NCBI GenBank assembly: GCA_002633025.1
Contig: NMRB01001700.1
Coordinates: forward strand, 18,759 to 82,758
Reading direction: 5' to 3'
DNA: 64,000 nucleotides
DNA from: Notospermus geniculatus
Lineage: Eukaryota; Nemertea; Pilidiophora; Heteronemertea; Lineidae
Shown here: positions 1 to 10,361 of the stretch, piece by piece
Position numbering within the stretch: position 1 is the first letter of the stretch
How the letters are laid out: every line of letters starts with the position of its first letter
Position numbers and translations under genes: made by a program
The notes under the pieces: model-generated
Seen by the model: only the letters and a program-made list of their open reading frames with translations
What the model was told of the DNA's origin: nothing
Database searches by the model: none

Positions 1-19
1 CAGATCAGAAGGAAAATAA

Positions 20-140
20 CTTAGGCTGTTTTAATATTGTCATTGCTGTTTCATTTCAGATATACCGGTATTCGTTATATCAGGTTTTTCAATATTGTCA
101 TTGCTGTTCATTTCAGATATATTCGTTACATCAGGTTTTT
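20..140. repeat. 64-bp tandem duplication before exon 1
   Basis: Two near-identical copies of a stretch containing AATATTGTCATTGCTGTT, TTTCAGATAT and a TCAGGTTTTTC end lie head to tail just upstream of the SWIM exon. Both carry splice-acceptor-like TTTCAG, so the duplication doubles the possible acceptors. This is why the left edge of the first exon is uncertain. Confidence 0.7.
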
Positions 141-145
141 CCAAG

Positions 146-1997
146 ATGGCGACAATTCATACATCACTGCATCTGTTTGGGCCGAGATGCGCAAGAGTGT
201 ATCATACCGAGCTGACATTGCACTGCAATCTACAGGAGTTATTGTGGAGTCGCAGTGTGAATGTGCTGTTGGTCAAGGTCCAACAGCACACTGCAAGCAT
301 GTGGTGTCCATCCTTTATGGACTGATGCAGTTTAAAAAGAATGATGGTGTGATCATCACAGAACAGACATGCACTCAGGTTGGTACACATGTGTTTTTCA
401 TTGGGATCAGTTATTTTGAGGCTTTGAAGGTTTGATATTTTTAACAAACACTCTTGTATTCCAGACTTTACAAACATTTCACAAGTCCAAGCCATACGTG
501 TGTAGTCCAATGCAGTTTAGTACCCTCAGGAAGTTGCGAGACATGGATAACATCGATTATGATCCAAGACCTACTCACCTTCGAGGTTTGAAAGGAAAAC
601 TTGACAGAGTTAAAAACCTGATCTTGAACCAACAGGTAAAATTCTTTAAAAAAACTGACCAGTTTATATTTAATTATCTCAAAAGGACAATGAGAAAGCA
701 ACAATGATAAAGAATAGGCCATTATACCCCATAGTTATAATCTGTGGTTTAATTTCAGTCTGTCAGGCCAATGGCCCCTATGCCCATCATGCAGCTGTTC
801 CCAGCAGCAAATCCAGTTGCACTTACTCTTGACCATGACTACTGTGAAGCGTATGATACAGATACATTCTTGAAGAAACGAAAGGTAAGTTTTCATGATG
901 GTATCCCTTTGACATTTTTTAACAACCCTATGTGAAGATGACACACACCCTTCAGATTTCATAAATGCTACCCACCAGAATCTGACTGGGTTCCGATTCC
1001 GATAATATTTAATCTTCTTTAATAAAAATAGGCAAGTAATACTAATTGTTCATTTACATTGTTTACTGCAAGAAGTCAACTACCAGAAAGTTGAGAATTT
1101 TTGAGCCCAGCCAGGGTCTTCCTCAGGCACTTTTCAATTGGAGAGACCATAAGTCTTTTCTGGTCTCTCCATCTGAAAAGTGCCTGAGGCGGGGTTGAAA
1201 ATTCGCAAGTTTCTGGAAGTTGACTTCGTGATGTTTATCACTTTGTGTGTCAATTTTTGTATTTCTTCTTTGGTTTACTGTACATGTAGATAACATCCAT
1301 GCAAGCAAGTGAGATTCAAGAACTCGAATCACTGACAAGAGACCAAAGGAATTCCAAGAGGTGGAAGTATGAACACGAAATGCGTATTACTTCATCAAAT
1401 TTTGGGAAGATTTGCAGAGCCACGAGGGCTGATATGGACAAAATGGCCAGGACAATGGTTTTAAACAAAGATTTCGCTTCTGCACCAACTACATATGGGA
1501 AAAAGTATGAACAGGTAGCAATAGAAAAGTATGCGGCCTCTGCTGATGTTAGCATTAGAAAGCGTGGTCTTTTCATTGATCCAACTGCTCCATTCCTTGC
1601 AGCCTCTCCTGATGGCATAATTGACAAGCATTCAGGCATGACCTTGATTGAAGTTAAATGCCCATATTCTGCTAGAGACCAAAAAATTGATGAGCAAACT
1701 GTAGATTATCTGATTAAAGAGGAAGGTGAACTTACTTTGAAAAAAAGTCATTCCTATTTCTATCAGGTTCAAGGACAGCTCATGTGTACTGGGGCAAGCA
1801 CATGTCACTTCATTGTTTTTTCCCAAAGGGACATGAAAGTTATTGAGATCAACATGGATGACAGGTTTATTGAAGAAATGAGAGTCAAACTTGTCAATTT
1901 CTTTGACAACCACTTCAAACAAGCTGTAATTGATCGACATTATTACAGAGATTACAAGAAATACTGTTTCTGTGTGAATTGTACGGGTCACTGTTGA
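146..1997 (+). CDS. SWIM zinc-finger / YqaJ-type exonuclease protein, 3' part (4 exons)
   Basis: Four exons read in one phase: about 146-378, 465-635, 759-884 and 1290-1997, with acceptors ending in CAG or TAG and donors such as GTAAGT. All visible junctions are phase 0, and the stop is TGA at 1995-1997. Exon 1 carries a SWIM-type zinc site (CEC, then CKH after 11 residues), a probable nucleic-acid or protein binding module. The last exon encodes a lambda-exonuclease/YqaJ nuclease domain of about 200 residues: the ITSSNFGKI entry, a GxxYE motif, the catalytic SPDG...LIEVKCP (D and E-x-K) and a YQVQGQL helix. All expected metal-binding residues are present, so the nuclease could be active. The gene is cut at the window start, so the N-terminus is missing. 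The exact left edge of exon 1 is uncertain. Such genes are multicopy in invertebrate genomes and are suspected transposon cargo. The facing transposase at 6862-8291 supports that idea but does not prove it. Confidence 0.8.
1072..1227. mobile_element. Foldback MITE in intron 3 of the SWIM-YqaJ gene
   Basis: Terminal inverted repeats begin GAAGTCAACT and end AGTTGACTTC. The arms continue inward through TTCCTCAGGCACTTTTCA and its complement GAAAAGTGCCTGAGG, with a short loop near AAGTCTTTT. It is about 156 bp with no coding capacity. It sits wholly within the intron between exons 3 and 4 (885-1289). Confidence 0.75.
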
Positions 1998-2706
1998 AAC
2001 CGCACTATTGAATTCAGAAAGTGCTTATGTCCTCTGATGTTAGTGTAATGTAAAATCATAAAGGAATCAAATATAAAGGTTCAACTTTCAAATTTAGCAT
2101 TTTATAAATGTCGACAGTATCCCTTTAAACGTCAACATATTTGCATTCTGACTCTTCCATAATAGGAAAGACCCTTTGGCGTGTTTACTGCAAATTTTGC
2201 TGAACTCCGTCTAAATTCATGTGAACACCACGAACGATAAGAGCGCAGGGTCATCTGTGTACATATAAAGTTTACCGTACATTTGCACATGGAACGGTAA
2301 TTGTGCTGAAAATACATCTGGTTCTGTTATCCTCAGAAATAGAATTCAGTGCATCAACAGATCAAGTTGACAGGTTAATGCACCTCTTCACTACCCCCAA
2401 AATTGAAGCTCGTGTCTATTATGTAAGCCAAAAAATCAGGCAGTGAGATATATAGGGCCTACTACTCAAAAAAAGTTTAGGACCACTTTTTTCATGACTC
2501 ATACATTGTAATTCTGTTTCAGGTCAGGCATTGCTTCATAATCATAACACGTTATGCACCAACTGAAACTTACCACATCTGTAATTCATAACAGTGTGTC
2601 GGAGGTCATCCATGCATGACAGTCAGTGTTGATACCATTTTCAGCTGTAAAAACTGTCAAATGAAAATAAGTTGTGCACAAAATAACAAGTGGTCGCTAA
2701 CTTTTT

Positions 2707-3040
2707 AGCTCACCCGTGAGCTTTTGTCGTCAGTCAGCGTCCGTCGTCGTTGTCGTCCGTTAGCAGGGGACGTTTCGTAACCGCTTGAGCTATTGATCTG
2801 AAACTTGGTTCATAAAGATATATACCCCTAGATGACCTTTATATGCATGTGACGTTTTGGCCCGATCGGACATCCAATATGGCCGCCAGGTGCCACAACC
2901 CCAAAATCATTGAAGTTCTACAACTTGGGAATGACTTCACCCAGATTGCTCATAACTGACATACACCTCTCTCTGTCATTACGCTATTATGTTCAAATGG
3001 GTGAGCACATGGTCCATGGACCATTTCATTTTGAGTAGTG
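2707..3040 (+). repeat. GTGAGC-type interspersed repeat, copy A (short)
   Basis: Starts with the palindromic AGCTCACCCGTGAGCT, followed by the CGTCCGTCGTCGTTGTCGTC tract, then a block meeting GGACGTTTCGTAACCGCTTG and ATATGGCCGCCAGGTGCC. It ends near GGTCCATGGACCATTTCATT. The same start, body and end occur at 42596-43822 (reverse), 54018-55240 and 63505-64000. It is non-coding and probably a non-autonomous element. The stretch 2000-2700 between it and the nuclease gene shows only 3'UTR-like AT-rich sequence. Confidence 0.75.
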
Positions 3041-3128
3041 TATATGGTGCCAACACCGATGAAGTGTACAATGTATCCCTCAGAAAGTTCATTGTTAGCA
3101 GTTAAACCTTTATGTTTGATTCTTTTAT

Positions 3129-3610
3129 GGTACAACAGTTGTCCCCTGTTATATTGAGTAGGAAAACCCTGTTTCTCATGGGTTCTGTCAAAAATATATA
3201 ACACCATATGGTGTTATATATTTTTGGTTCTGTGATATTATCCACTGTGATATTGTGTGCTCAGGAAAACCCTGTTTCTCATGGGTTTTGTGTATTGTCC
3301 ACTGTGATATTGAGTGCTCAGGGAAACTCTGTTTCTCATGGGTTCTCGTTCTGTGTATTGTCCACTGTGATATTGAGTGCTCCAAAAACCCTGTTTCTCA
3401 TGGTTCTGTGATATTGTCCACTGTGATATTGTGTGCTCATGAAAACCCTGTTTCTCATGGGTTCTGTGTATTGTCCACTGCTGTGATATTGAGTGCTCAG
3501 AAAAACCAATATCATGTTTCTCATGGTTCTGTGATATTGTCCACTGTGATATTGAGTACACAGGAAAACCTTGCTTCTCACGGTTCTGTGATATTGTCCA
3601 ATATCGTACC
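3129..3610. repeat. ~60-bp tandem array, left part
   Basis: Six to eight degenerate units of the form TGATATTGTCCACTGTGATA, TTGAGTGCTCAGGAAAACCC, TGTTTCTCATGGGTTCTG. ORFs on both strands across it are repetitive (HSGQYTEP..., CVLSTVILS...) and are by-products of the unit length. The array resumes at 4456 after an insertion. Confidence 0.9.
3189..3226. repeat. 38-bp perfect palindrome inside the tandem array
   Basis: The arm AAAAATATATAACACCAT is followed directly by its exact reverse complement, with one extra C/G pair outside. It lies between two copies of GGTTCTGT, the end of the tandem unit, so it appears inserted or grown within the array. Confidence 0.85.
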
Positions 3611-3649
3611 TCAAGGTAAAATCCTTGAATTTGATTGGCCGATACGCAT

Positions 3650-3687
3650 CACGTGGCGCACGTGATACGCATCACGTGGCGCACGTG
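3650..3687. promoter_or_regulatory. Cluster of four CACGTG E-boxes
   Basis: CACGTG occurs at 3650, 3659, 3673 and 3682 as a 23-bp tandem duplication of a unit holding CACGTGGCGCACGTG. CACGTG is the consensus for bHLH factors such as Myc/Max, USF and CLOCK. About 65 bp downstream is an ATGGCGCG with only an 11-codon frame. Function is unproven. Confidence 0.4.
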
Positions 3688-4381
3688 ATGCGTATGCAGT
3701 ATACTGGTGCCCGTGTAGACGACCGCCGACCGGTCATTGCATCTGTTGGTAGCAATGGCGCGAAATGCGCTCTGCGCTTCTCTCTTCGGCTGACTTAGCA
3801 TGTACATGTAGGCCCAGATTATGATCAATTTCGGTCATATTTTACCGTTTATAATGCAGTAGTGACAATATAGAAAATGGTGCCCTTTAGGCCATCATTT
3901 TTTTATACCTTGGTCCTCGGGCTTTTTGGACAGACCTGACAGAGAGGAGGGCGGGGAAAAAATAAATTATGAATTGCAGCTTTAAACAGACAGAATTATC
4001 CTGATAAATGTATCATACAAACTGATATTAAAGCTTTAAAAAGATATCACTGAAGAACATTTAAGGCCGATTTCGCAGTGTTTTCAAAGAATTTGAACAC
4101 AGGCATCACGAAATTTATTTCAGAAATTGGGGTCATACGAGAGCGGCGGTAGGAAAAAATAAAAAAACCCATGGGTCAATTTCAAGGCGGCGGGCGGAAA
4201 AAATATAAAAATAAAATTTTATTTTTTTTCTATTTGGTGAATTTTGCAGAGCGGAGGGCCCGAGGACAGGCCGAAAATAAATATTTATTTTTATTTTTTT
4301 TCTTGGCATTTTCCGAGCGGCTCGCCCGAGGACCAAGGTATAAAAAAATGATGGCCTTACATGTCGGGGGACAGACCGAAA

Positions 4382-4452
4382 TGTCACCCCTCGAAAAACA
4401 TTGTTGACCTCGGCCGAAGCGGCCTCGATCAACAATGTTTTCTCGGGGTGAC
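4382..4452. repeat. 71-bp hairpin
   Basis: The left arm TGTCACCCCTCGAAAAACAT pairs with ATGTTTTCTCGGGGTGACA on the right, through CCTCGGCCG/CGGCCTCG at the centre. There are few mismatches over about 34-bp arms. It forms the right edge of the insertion in the tandem array. Confidence 0.75.
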
Positions 4453-4455
4453 AAT

Positions 4456-4680
4456 TTTCTTACTGTGATATTGAGTACACAGGAAAACCATGTTTCTCAT
4501 GGTTCTGTTTATTGTCCATTGTGATATTGAGTGCTCAGAAAAACCATGTTTCTCATGGTTCTGTGATATTGTGTGCTCAGGAAACCCCTGTTTCTCATTG
4601 TTATGTGATATTGTCCACTGTGATACATGTATTGATTTGAGTACTCAGGAAAACCCTGTTGTGCACTGTGAAATTGGGTC
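4456..4680. repeat. ~60-bp tandem array, right part
   Basis: This continues the same unit as 3129-3610 (TGATATTGAGTACACAGGAA, AACCATGTTTCTCATGGTTCTG). A further partial unit lies near 4800-4835, and a fragment of the GTGAGC-type repeat (CTCTGTGAGGTGAGC) follows at about 4868-4935. Confidence 0.85.
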
Positions 4681-5287
4681 GTATGAATAAATACTAGTAA
4701 ATGCTTTTACTTGAATCTTGCAATACAAATGCACAAGACAATATTTTACAAATATTAATAAAAAGCATTTGCAGCTTGTCTTTATTCATATGACCCATTT
4801 TGAGTACTCAGGAAAACCCTGTTCTCATGGTTTGGATTGAGAGACTGTAAATGTATATAATTCTTATTTGCTTACCTCTGTGAGGTGAGCTTTTCTTATG
4901 GCGTGTGAGCACAATGGCCCTGGCCATTTCATTACATGTATCAGCCTCTAGTCAGTAAGGAAAAGTTTATTGTTAAAATGGTACTGCTGCTGCTTTTGTA
5001 TACCAATAAAGTACCTTTTTTGTTTTGAAAGTTACTTGTTATGTATATTTCATTTCCATTGTTGAAACTGGTGTGGTTTGATTGGTTTGGCATCTCAACA
5101 TTTACACTGCCATTTAAAATCATTCATATTTGGTGCAACACGTAGGCCTCTTACAAACCATTCAAATTTCACTTGATGGGAATACATATTCTGTTGGCAT
5201 GCACCATAGGCATTTCTGACTTTTCCATGTCCTGGTTCCTGAAGCATGTCTGGTGAATTCTGAGACCTTGAGCTTGACCGCAAATAC

Positions 5288-5455
5288 AGTGAAACCTCTC
5301 CATTAAGGACACCTTCGGGGCTGACAAATGCTGTCCTTAAGAGAAGTGTCCTGATTACAGAGGTCAAAATGAACAGAAATGGTCAATTTGGGACTGAACT
5401 TTGGTGTCCTTAATAGAGAGGTGTCCTCCTGGCAGAGGTGTCCGTTAGGGGGGAT
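5288..5455. repeat. GGACACCTCTC-type short repeat
   Basis: AAACCTCTCCATTAAGGACACC at the left faces GTGTCCTTAATAGAGAGGTG at the right, with TGTCCTTAAGAGAAGTGTCC between. It is a small element of paired inverted blocks with no coding region. Confidence 0.6.
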
Positions 5456-5599
5456 GTTCTACTGAAGTGTGTTTCAGAAGCAAAAACAAGATTTACCATT
5501 ATAGTACAGTTTGTTATTTATTTCTCCATTCACGCCATTGCCATATTATTAAATATGTACATGCATTACATACATTTCAACTTCATGCGGTTAATTACA

Positions 5600-6190
5600 G
5601 TTTCGTTACTGATGATGTTGGAGCAGAAATTGATGTGACAATCAAGCACTGCACATTGAAACCCTTGTCCGCCATTTATTGTCCGCCACGGTCTCACCTA
5701 CATCACATTTCGGAAACATATGACACCATCTAAGATCACACGCGTCTTGGGGAATTCAGCCTGAAAATACTTCGGCATGTAAGCATCAAGTTCTGACAGT
5801 TTACAAGACATAAAGATCAATGCTGCGTTGCCCTCATGTCACATTTCGTCACAGAATTGCCAAAATGTTACAGAATTTCAGGCATGCAAGGTTTGTCACA
5901 GAATGTCACTCACCATGTCACAGGCAAGTCTCAGATGTTACAGCTTTGGTGCTTTTTGCCATCACACACTGAATCTGCCCAACAGTGAGAAGTACATAAA
6001 TGTTCAGGTTAGTGATATTCATCACACACATCTCAGGAAAATGCATGCCACTGAATCCGCCCAACAGTGAGAAGTACATAAATGTTGAGGTTAGTGATAC
6101 ATCACATTTCGGAAACATATGACACCATCTAGATCACACGCGTCTTGGGGAATTCCGCCTGAAAATACTTCGGCATGTAAGCATCAAGTT
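5600..6190 (-). pseudogene. Decayed, internally deleted fragments of the DDE transposase
   Basis: Blocks here match the - strand gene at 6862-7935 in the same order. GATGATGTTGGAG and CATTGAAACCCTTGTCCGCC (5605-5680) match its 3' end. ACACCATCTAAGATCACACG through CTTCGGCATGTAA and AGTTCTGACAGTTTACAAGA (5712-5815) match the DGVET-coding part. The second block recurs at 6118-6215. The intervening coding sequence is deleted. These are deletion derivatives partly duplicated in tandem (~400-bp period, 5690-6060 against 6095-6420). Confidence 0.7.
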
Positions 6191-6765
6191 CTGAAAGTTT
6201 ACAAGACATAAAGATCAATGCTGCATTGCCCTCATGTCACATTTCGTCACAGAATTCCCAAAATGTCACAGAATTTCAGGCATGCAAGGTTTGTCACAGA
6301 ATGTCACTCACCATGTTACAGGCAAGTCTCAGATGTCACAGCTTTCGTGCTTTTTGCCATCACACAATGAATCTGCCCAACAGTGAGAAGTACGTAAATG
6401 TTGATGTTAGCGATAGTCGTCCCACACTTGGCACATAAATTGGATGTCACTGAATATGCCCAACAGTGAGAAGTACGTAAATGTCGAGGTTAGCGATATT
6501 CATCACACACCTGGCACATAAAATGCATGCCACAGAATCTGCCCAGTAATGAGAAGTACATAAATGTTGAGGTTATTGATATTCATCACGCACATTTCAA
6601 GAAAATGCATGCCACTGAATGTTGAGGTTAGTGATATTCATCACACACATTTCAGGAAAATGCATGCCACTGAATCTGCCCAACAGTGAGAAGTACATAA
6701 ATGTTGAGGTTAGCGATATTCATCACACACCTCACACATTTCAGGAAAATGCATGCCACAAAATT
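5820..6765. repeat. Tandem repeats of AGTACATAAATGTTGAGGTT type
   Basis: A unit of roughly 80-100 bp containing GAATCTGCCCAACAGTGAG, AAGTACATAAATGTTGAGG and TGATATTCATCACACACAT recurs near 5990, 6071, 6390, 6465, 6550 and 6690. The related CACAGAATNNNCAAAATGT stretch at 5830-5930 is copied at 6230-6330. It lies between the decayed and the longer transposase copies. Confidence 0.8.
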
Positions 6766-6861
6766 TGCCAATGATAAAGTGAATTCCACAGACAGAGTAT
6801 TACTGCACAAGTAGTACGTACAGTACATTTGGATTTCACATGGGGATGGTCAAGTACAGTT

Positions 6862-8291
6862 TTAAGCATCATTACTGACGATGTTGGAGGGGAAATTGCA
6901 CAAGAAGAAACAGAGTTGAGTTATCTTTGTAGCCAAGGATGACTCCGTGTTGTTAAGCGGCTGAGTGAGACTTTTGTAAGTCTTCGCCAGGCCTATGATC
7001 CTCTCGATATGGACTCTTTTACTCGCAATCTTCCGGTCCTCAATAACAACAGAATTGGACAAACGATTGGTCTTGCGAAAGAACGTTGGAATGTTGACAT
7101 GAACATTTGATGTGACGAACAAGTCCTGAACATTGAAACCATTGTCCGCCATTACGCTGTCGCCTGGATCACATTTCTGTGGAATACACCCTCTTTCTAC
7201 AATCTGCCTATCACTTGTTGCACCACCGTATGAATCAATGTGGAATAGACCCTCTTTCTACAATCTGCCTATCACTTGTTGCACCACCGTATGAATCAGA
7301 AACATAAGACACTAAGCCACCAGGTGTAGCGCCAACTACAGCTTTGGAAGTGTTCCTGTTCTTGTAACTGGAAAACGTGGCTTGTTGTGCGATGGGTTGC
7401 TTGGGCTTTTGAACTGGAGTTTCTACACCATCCAAGATCACACGCGTCTTGGGGAATTTAGCTTGAAAATCCTTGGGCATGTAAAAATTGACAAGTTCCC
7501 TGGAGGGCCATATTTCGAGTTCTGAGAGTTCACAAGACATAAAGTTTATCCAAGTGACATAAACACTGTGTACAACTTTCTCAGAAATTTCAAAAAATCT
7601 ACTAAGTTCAAAATCAGTTTTGTGTTGCCTCAGTTTCATGAGAGTCAAAAACAGCTGGTTCTCAACAGACAGGGATGGCTTACTTCCATTGTAATAATTC
7701 AGTTCGTTTGCAGCTGGGCCCAAAATCGACAATAGCAAACAAAATTTCCCGTAATTGTCCAGTCCTGTATAAAAATGAATTGCCTCGTCATCCTCACAGA
7801 ATTTTTCCACACAGAACCAGGGCAGTGATGTCTGGGTTTCCACAGTGGTTGTCCTCAACGCCGGATTGAGACACTGGTACATTGTCTGGGTTCCTTTCTC
7901 CATTGCGCAGATTGTATCTGATTCCACTGAAAACATGAAGAGAAATGCATACAGTTCAGAAAAAAAATTCAAATGACACAAATATTAAGAGCTCCAAATT
8001 CACTTATAGGCCCCTATGCCTTTAAAAAATTCAACTGAAGGGACTTTGACTATAAGGTGGGTTTTGGTAGCTTGTAATGACCACACTTACAAGGTAGGCC
8101 TACAAGTGTCACATTAGCAGCCACAGACTTCAGGGCATTCAGACGCTGCACCTCAACTTCCTCCTTCACTTGTAACCTCTTTTCAGCCCTCTCATTTCTG
8201 GATACACTGCTCGGAGTTGGTACTGGTGTATTCCATGCAAAGATGTGGGGAACGGCATTGGGCTTCAACTTCCTTTGTAAGGGAACAGTAC
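6862..8291 (-). pseudogene. THAP / DDE_Tnp_4 transposase, frameshifted
   Basis: Read on the - strand: exon 8291-8091 encodes the end of a THAP DNA-binding domain (RKLKPNAVPHIF, the family's AVPxIF signature). A GTAAGTGT donor at 8090 and a TTTTCAG acceptor at 7927 bound an intron, with matching phase into exon 7926 onward. That exon encodes the helical region and the catalytic core: DGVET with the first Asp, SSYKNRNTSKAVVGATPGG, and SYGGATSDRQI. The distal part 7152-6862 has MADNGF (second Asp) and VHIERIIGL (Glu). All three DDE acids are thus visible. A 61-bp tandem duplication (7179-7300) shifts the frame and introduces a stop after ERGSIPH, so this copy is inactive. THAP zinc-binding exons would lie upstream, beyond 8300, and were not found before the gap. 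The domain combination points to PIF/Harbinger- or ISL2EU-like elements. Confidence 0.8.
7179..7300. repeat. 61-bp tandem duplication disrupting the transposase
   Basis: Two copies starting GTGGAATA at 7179 and 7240 run through CTCTTTCTACAATCTGCC and CACCACCGTATGAATCA with one or two differences. The period of 61 is not a multiple of three, which accounts for the frame break in the - strand coding region. Confidence 0.9.
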
Positions 8292-8639
8292 CTGAAAGTT
8301 AAGAAAAACAAAGGGTGAAGGCGTATTAGGCTCATATACATGTATCAATTATCATCATGTCCATGACGACATAATAATTACCGTAGGACTGGCATGATTG
8401 AGGCTAGGTAGGCACTGGTAGGACAAAACTCACAAGCATTGCATGCACATGCACATACATCATGTACGGTGACATTTCACAAATGCTGTAGGCCTATATA
8501 GTGTATACAGGCAGTAGGCTGGGCCTACATCTCTGTACATAATAGCAATGCATTCATCATGGGCTTGACTGCAGAATACCCGGGACAGTAAAAAGTAATC
8601 CCAACAGGAAGTCGTTGCGCGGTATGTCGGTTTGTGATT

Positions 8640-9005
8640 CGGTCACAAGTGTACAGACGACACCTTGACAGCGTAGACACCAACCTGTCGGCATTCTCCT
8701 GATGTCTGGGTGTCTCCATCGCCGAACTGAACTAAAGTGGATTTTCCATGTTATATGTCTGCGAGGACAGCTTGGCAGCATAGACATCGACCGGGGTCAA
8801 CATTTTCCCGATGTCTAGGTGTCTCGATCCCTGAACTGAAGTGGATTTGCGATGTTATCCGAGGCGAGGACAACCTGGCACCATAGACACCGACCGGACT
8901 GATGTCTAGGTGTCGATCTCTTAACTTATTAAGTGGATTTCCGATGTTATCTGACTGCGAGGACAACCTGGCAGCATACACATCAACCATTGTCATTTCT
9001 ATTCC
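8640..9005. repeat. ~100-bp tandem array
   Basis: Four degenerate units containing GATGTCTAGGTGTC, AAGTGGATTT, GATGTTATCTGACTGCGAGG and CAGCATAGACACCGACCGG. On the - strand the array is open for 110 codons together with a non-repetitive lead (MNVSADEPASSQEISVLAAF at 9083). An upstream exon of the transposase is therefore possible, but most of the frame is repeat. Confidence 0.7.
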
Positions 9006-9338
9006 AGTAGCATAGCCTTCGAGAAATGCCGCGAGAACCGAGATTTCTTGCGATGAAGCGGGTTCATCGGCACTTACGTTCAAATTTGGCCGATATAATG
9101 AACTTTTTCAGCTAGGCCTAAATAAATCGGGATCCTCGTAGTTTGGAACGTAGGCCTATGGGAAACCGACTCGCTGTTTCTCTGTCGCTCATTGTCAAGT
9201 CGCCGCTTATTCCGTCAGTCTACATGTATGTCACACTGGCACACAGGCCACAGTGAAAAACGTTACACCGGGCGATCTGCACTGCACTGGTTAGTGAGGT
9301 CTTCATGGATGCATTACTATGGCCGGTATGCAGATGAT

Positions 9339-10062
9339 NNNNNNNNNNNNNNNNNNNNNNNNNNNNNNNNNNNNNNNNNNNNNNNNNNNNNNNNNNNNNN
9401 NNNNNNNNNNNNNNNNNNNNNNNNNNNNNNNNNNNNNNNNNNNNNNNNNNNNNNNNNNNNNNNNNNNNNNNNNNNNNNNNNNNNNNNNNNNNNNNNNNNN
9501 NNNNNNNNNNNNNNNNNNNNNNNNNNNNNNNNNNNNNNNNNNNNNNNNNNNNNNNNNNNNNNNNNNNNNNNNNNNNNNNNNNNNNNNNNNNNNNNNNNNN
9601 NNNNNNNNNNNNNNNNNNNNNNNNNNNNNNNNNNNNNNNNNNNNNNNNNNNNNNNNNNNNNNNNNNNNNNNNNNNNNNNNNNNNNNNNNNNNNNNNNNNN
9701 NNNNNNNNNNNNNNNNNNNNNNNNNNNNNNNNNNNNNNNNNNNNNNNNNNNNNNNNNNNNNNNNNNNNNNNNNNNNNNNNNNNNNNNNNNNNNNNNNNNN
9801 NNNNNNNNNNNNNNNNNNNNNNNNNNNNNNNNNNNNNNNNNNNNNNNNNNNNNNNNNNNNNNNNNNNNNNNNNNNNNNNNNNNNNNNNNNNNNNNNNNNN
9901 NNNNNNNNNNNNNNNNNNNNNNNNNNNNNNNNNNNNNNNNNNNNNNNNNNNNNNNNNNNNNNNNNNNNNNNNNNNNNNNNNNNNNNNNNNNNNNNNNNNN
10001 NNNNNNNNNNNNNNNNNNNNNNNNNNNNNNNNNNNNNNNNNNNNNNNNNNNNNNNNNNNNNN
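9339..10062. other. Assembly gap (724 N)
   Basis: A run of N. Any upstream THAP exon or the end of the transposon could lie here. Confidence 1.
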
Positions 10063-10078
10063 CTTTACTCTTTAATGC

Positions 10079-10354
10079 AAGTATAAGGGAAATGAGATGG
10101 TTCCAGAATTCTGTGAATCTGTGATTCTGTTTATGTATGATTGCGTATATCTGTGAATTTGTGAATTTGTGACTGCCCCTATTTTTAGCATTTTATACCT
10201 AACATTGTAAATCTACTGAGGAGTTCACTCTTCACTCTTCTCCTCTCTTCACTCTTCACTCCTCTCCTCACTCTTCACTCTTCACTCCTCACTCGTCTCC
10301 TCTCTTCACTCGTCACTCCTCTCCTCAATCTGAACCATCTCATTTCCCTTATAC
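10079..10354. mobile_element. Small inverted-repeat element filled with CACTCTTC microsatellite
   Basis: AGTATAAGGGAAATGAGATG at the left is exactly reverse-complemented at 10331-10354. Between them lie short words and a (CACTCTTCACTCCTCTCCT) pyrimidine-rich tandem tract. The left end abuts the gap. Confidence 0.6.
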
Positions 10355-10361
10355 TCGTTCT

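Larger units (their letters stand above)
3611..4455. mobile_element. Insertion with internal inverted repeats that splits the tandem array
   Basis: Both flanks are the same ~60-bp tandem array, so this 845-bp block looks inserted. It holds a 34-bp perfect inverted repeat (3889-3922 and 4324-4357, core ATACCTTGGTCCTCGGGC), an A/T-rich interior with AAATAAATATTTATTTTT tracts, and a terminal hairpin at 4382-4452. The left part has four CACGTG boxes (3650-3687). No coding region was recognised. Confidence 0.6.

Noticed and set aside
3188-3665. ORFs in the 60-bp tandem array on both strands
   Set aside because: Repetitive peptides set by a unit length near a multiple of three; no gene signals.
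9192-10124. 310- and 255-codon frames
   Set aside because: They run through the assembly gap and are almost all X.
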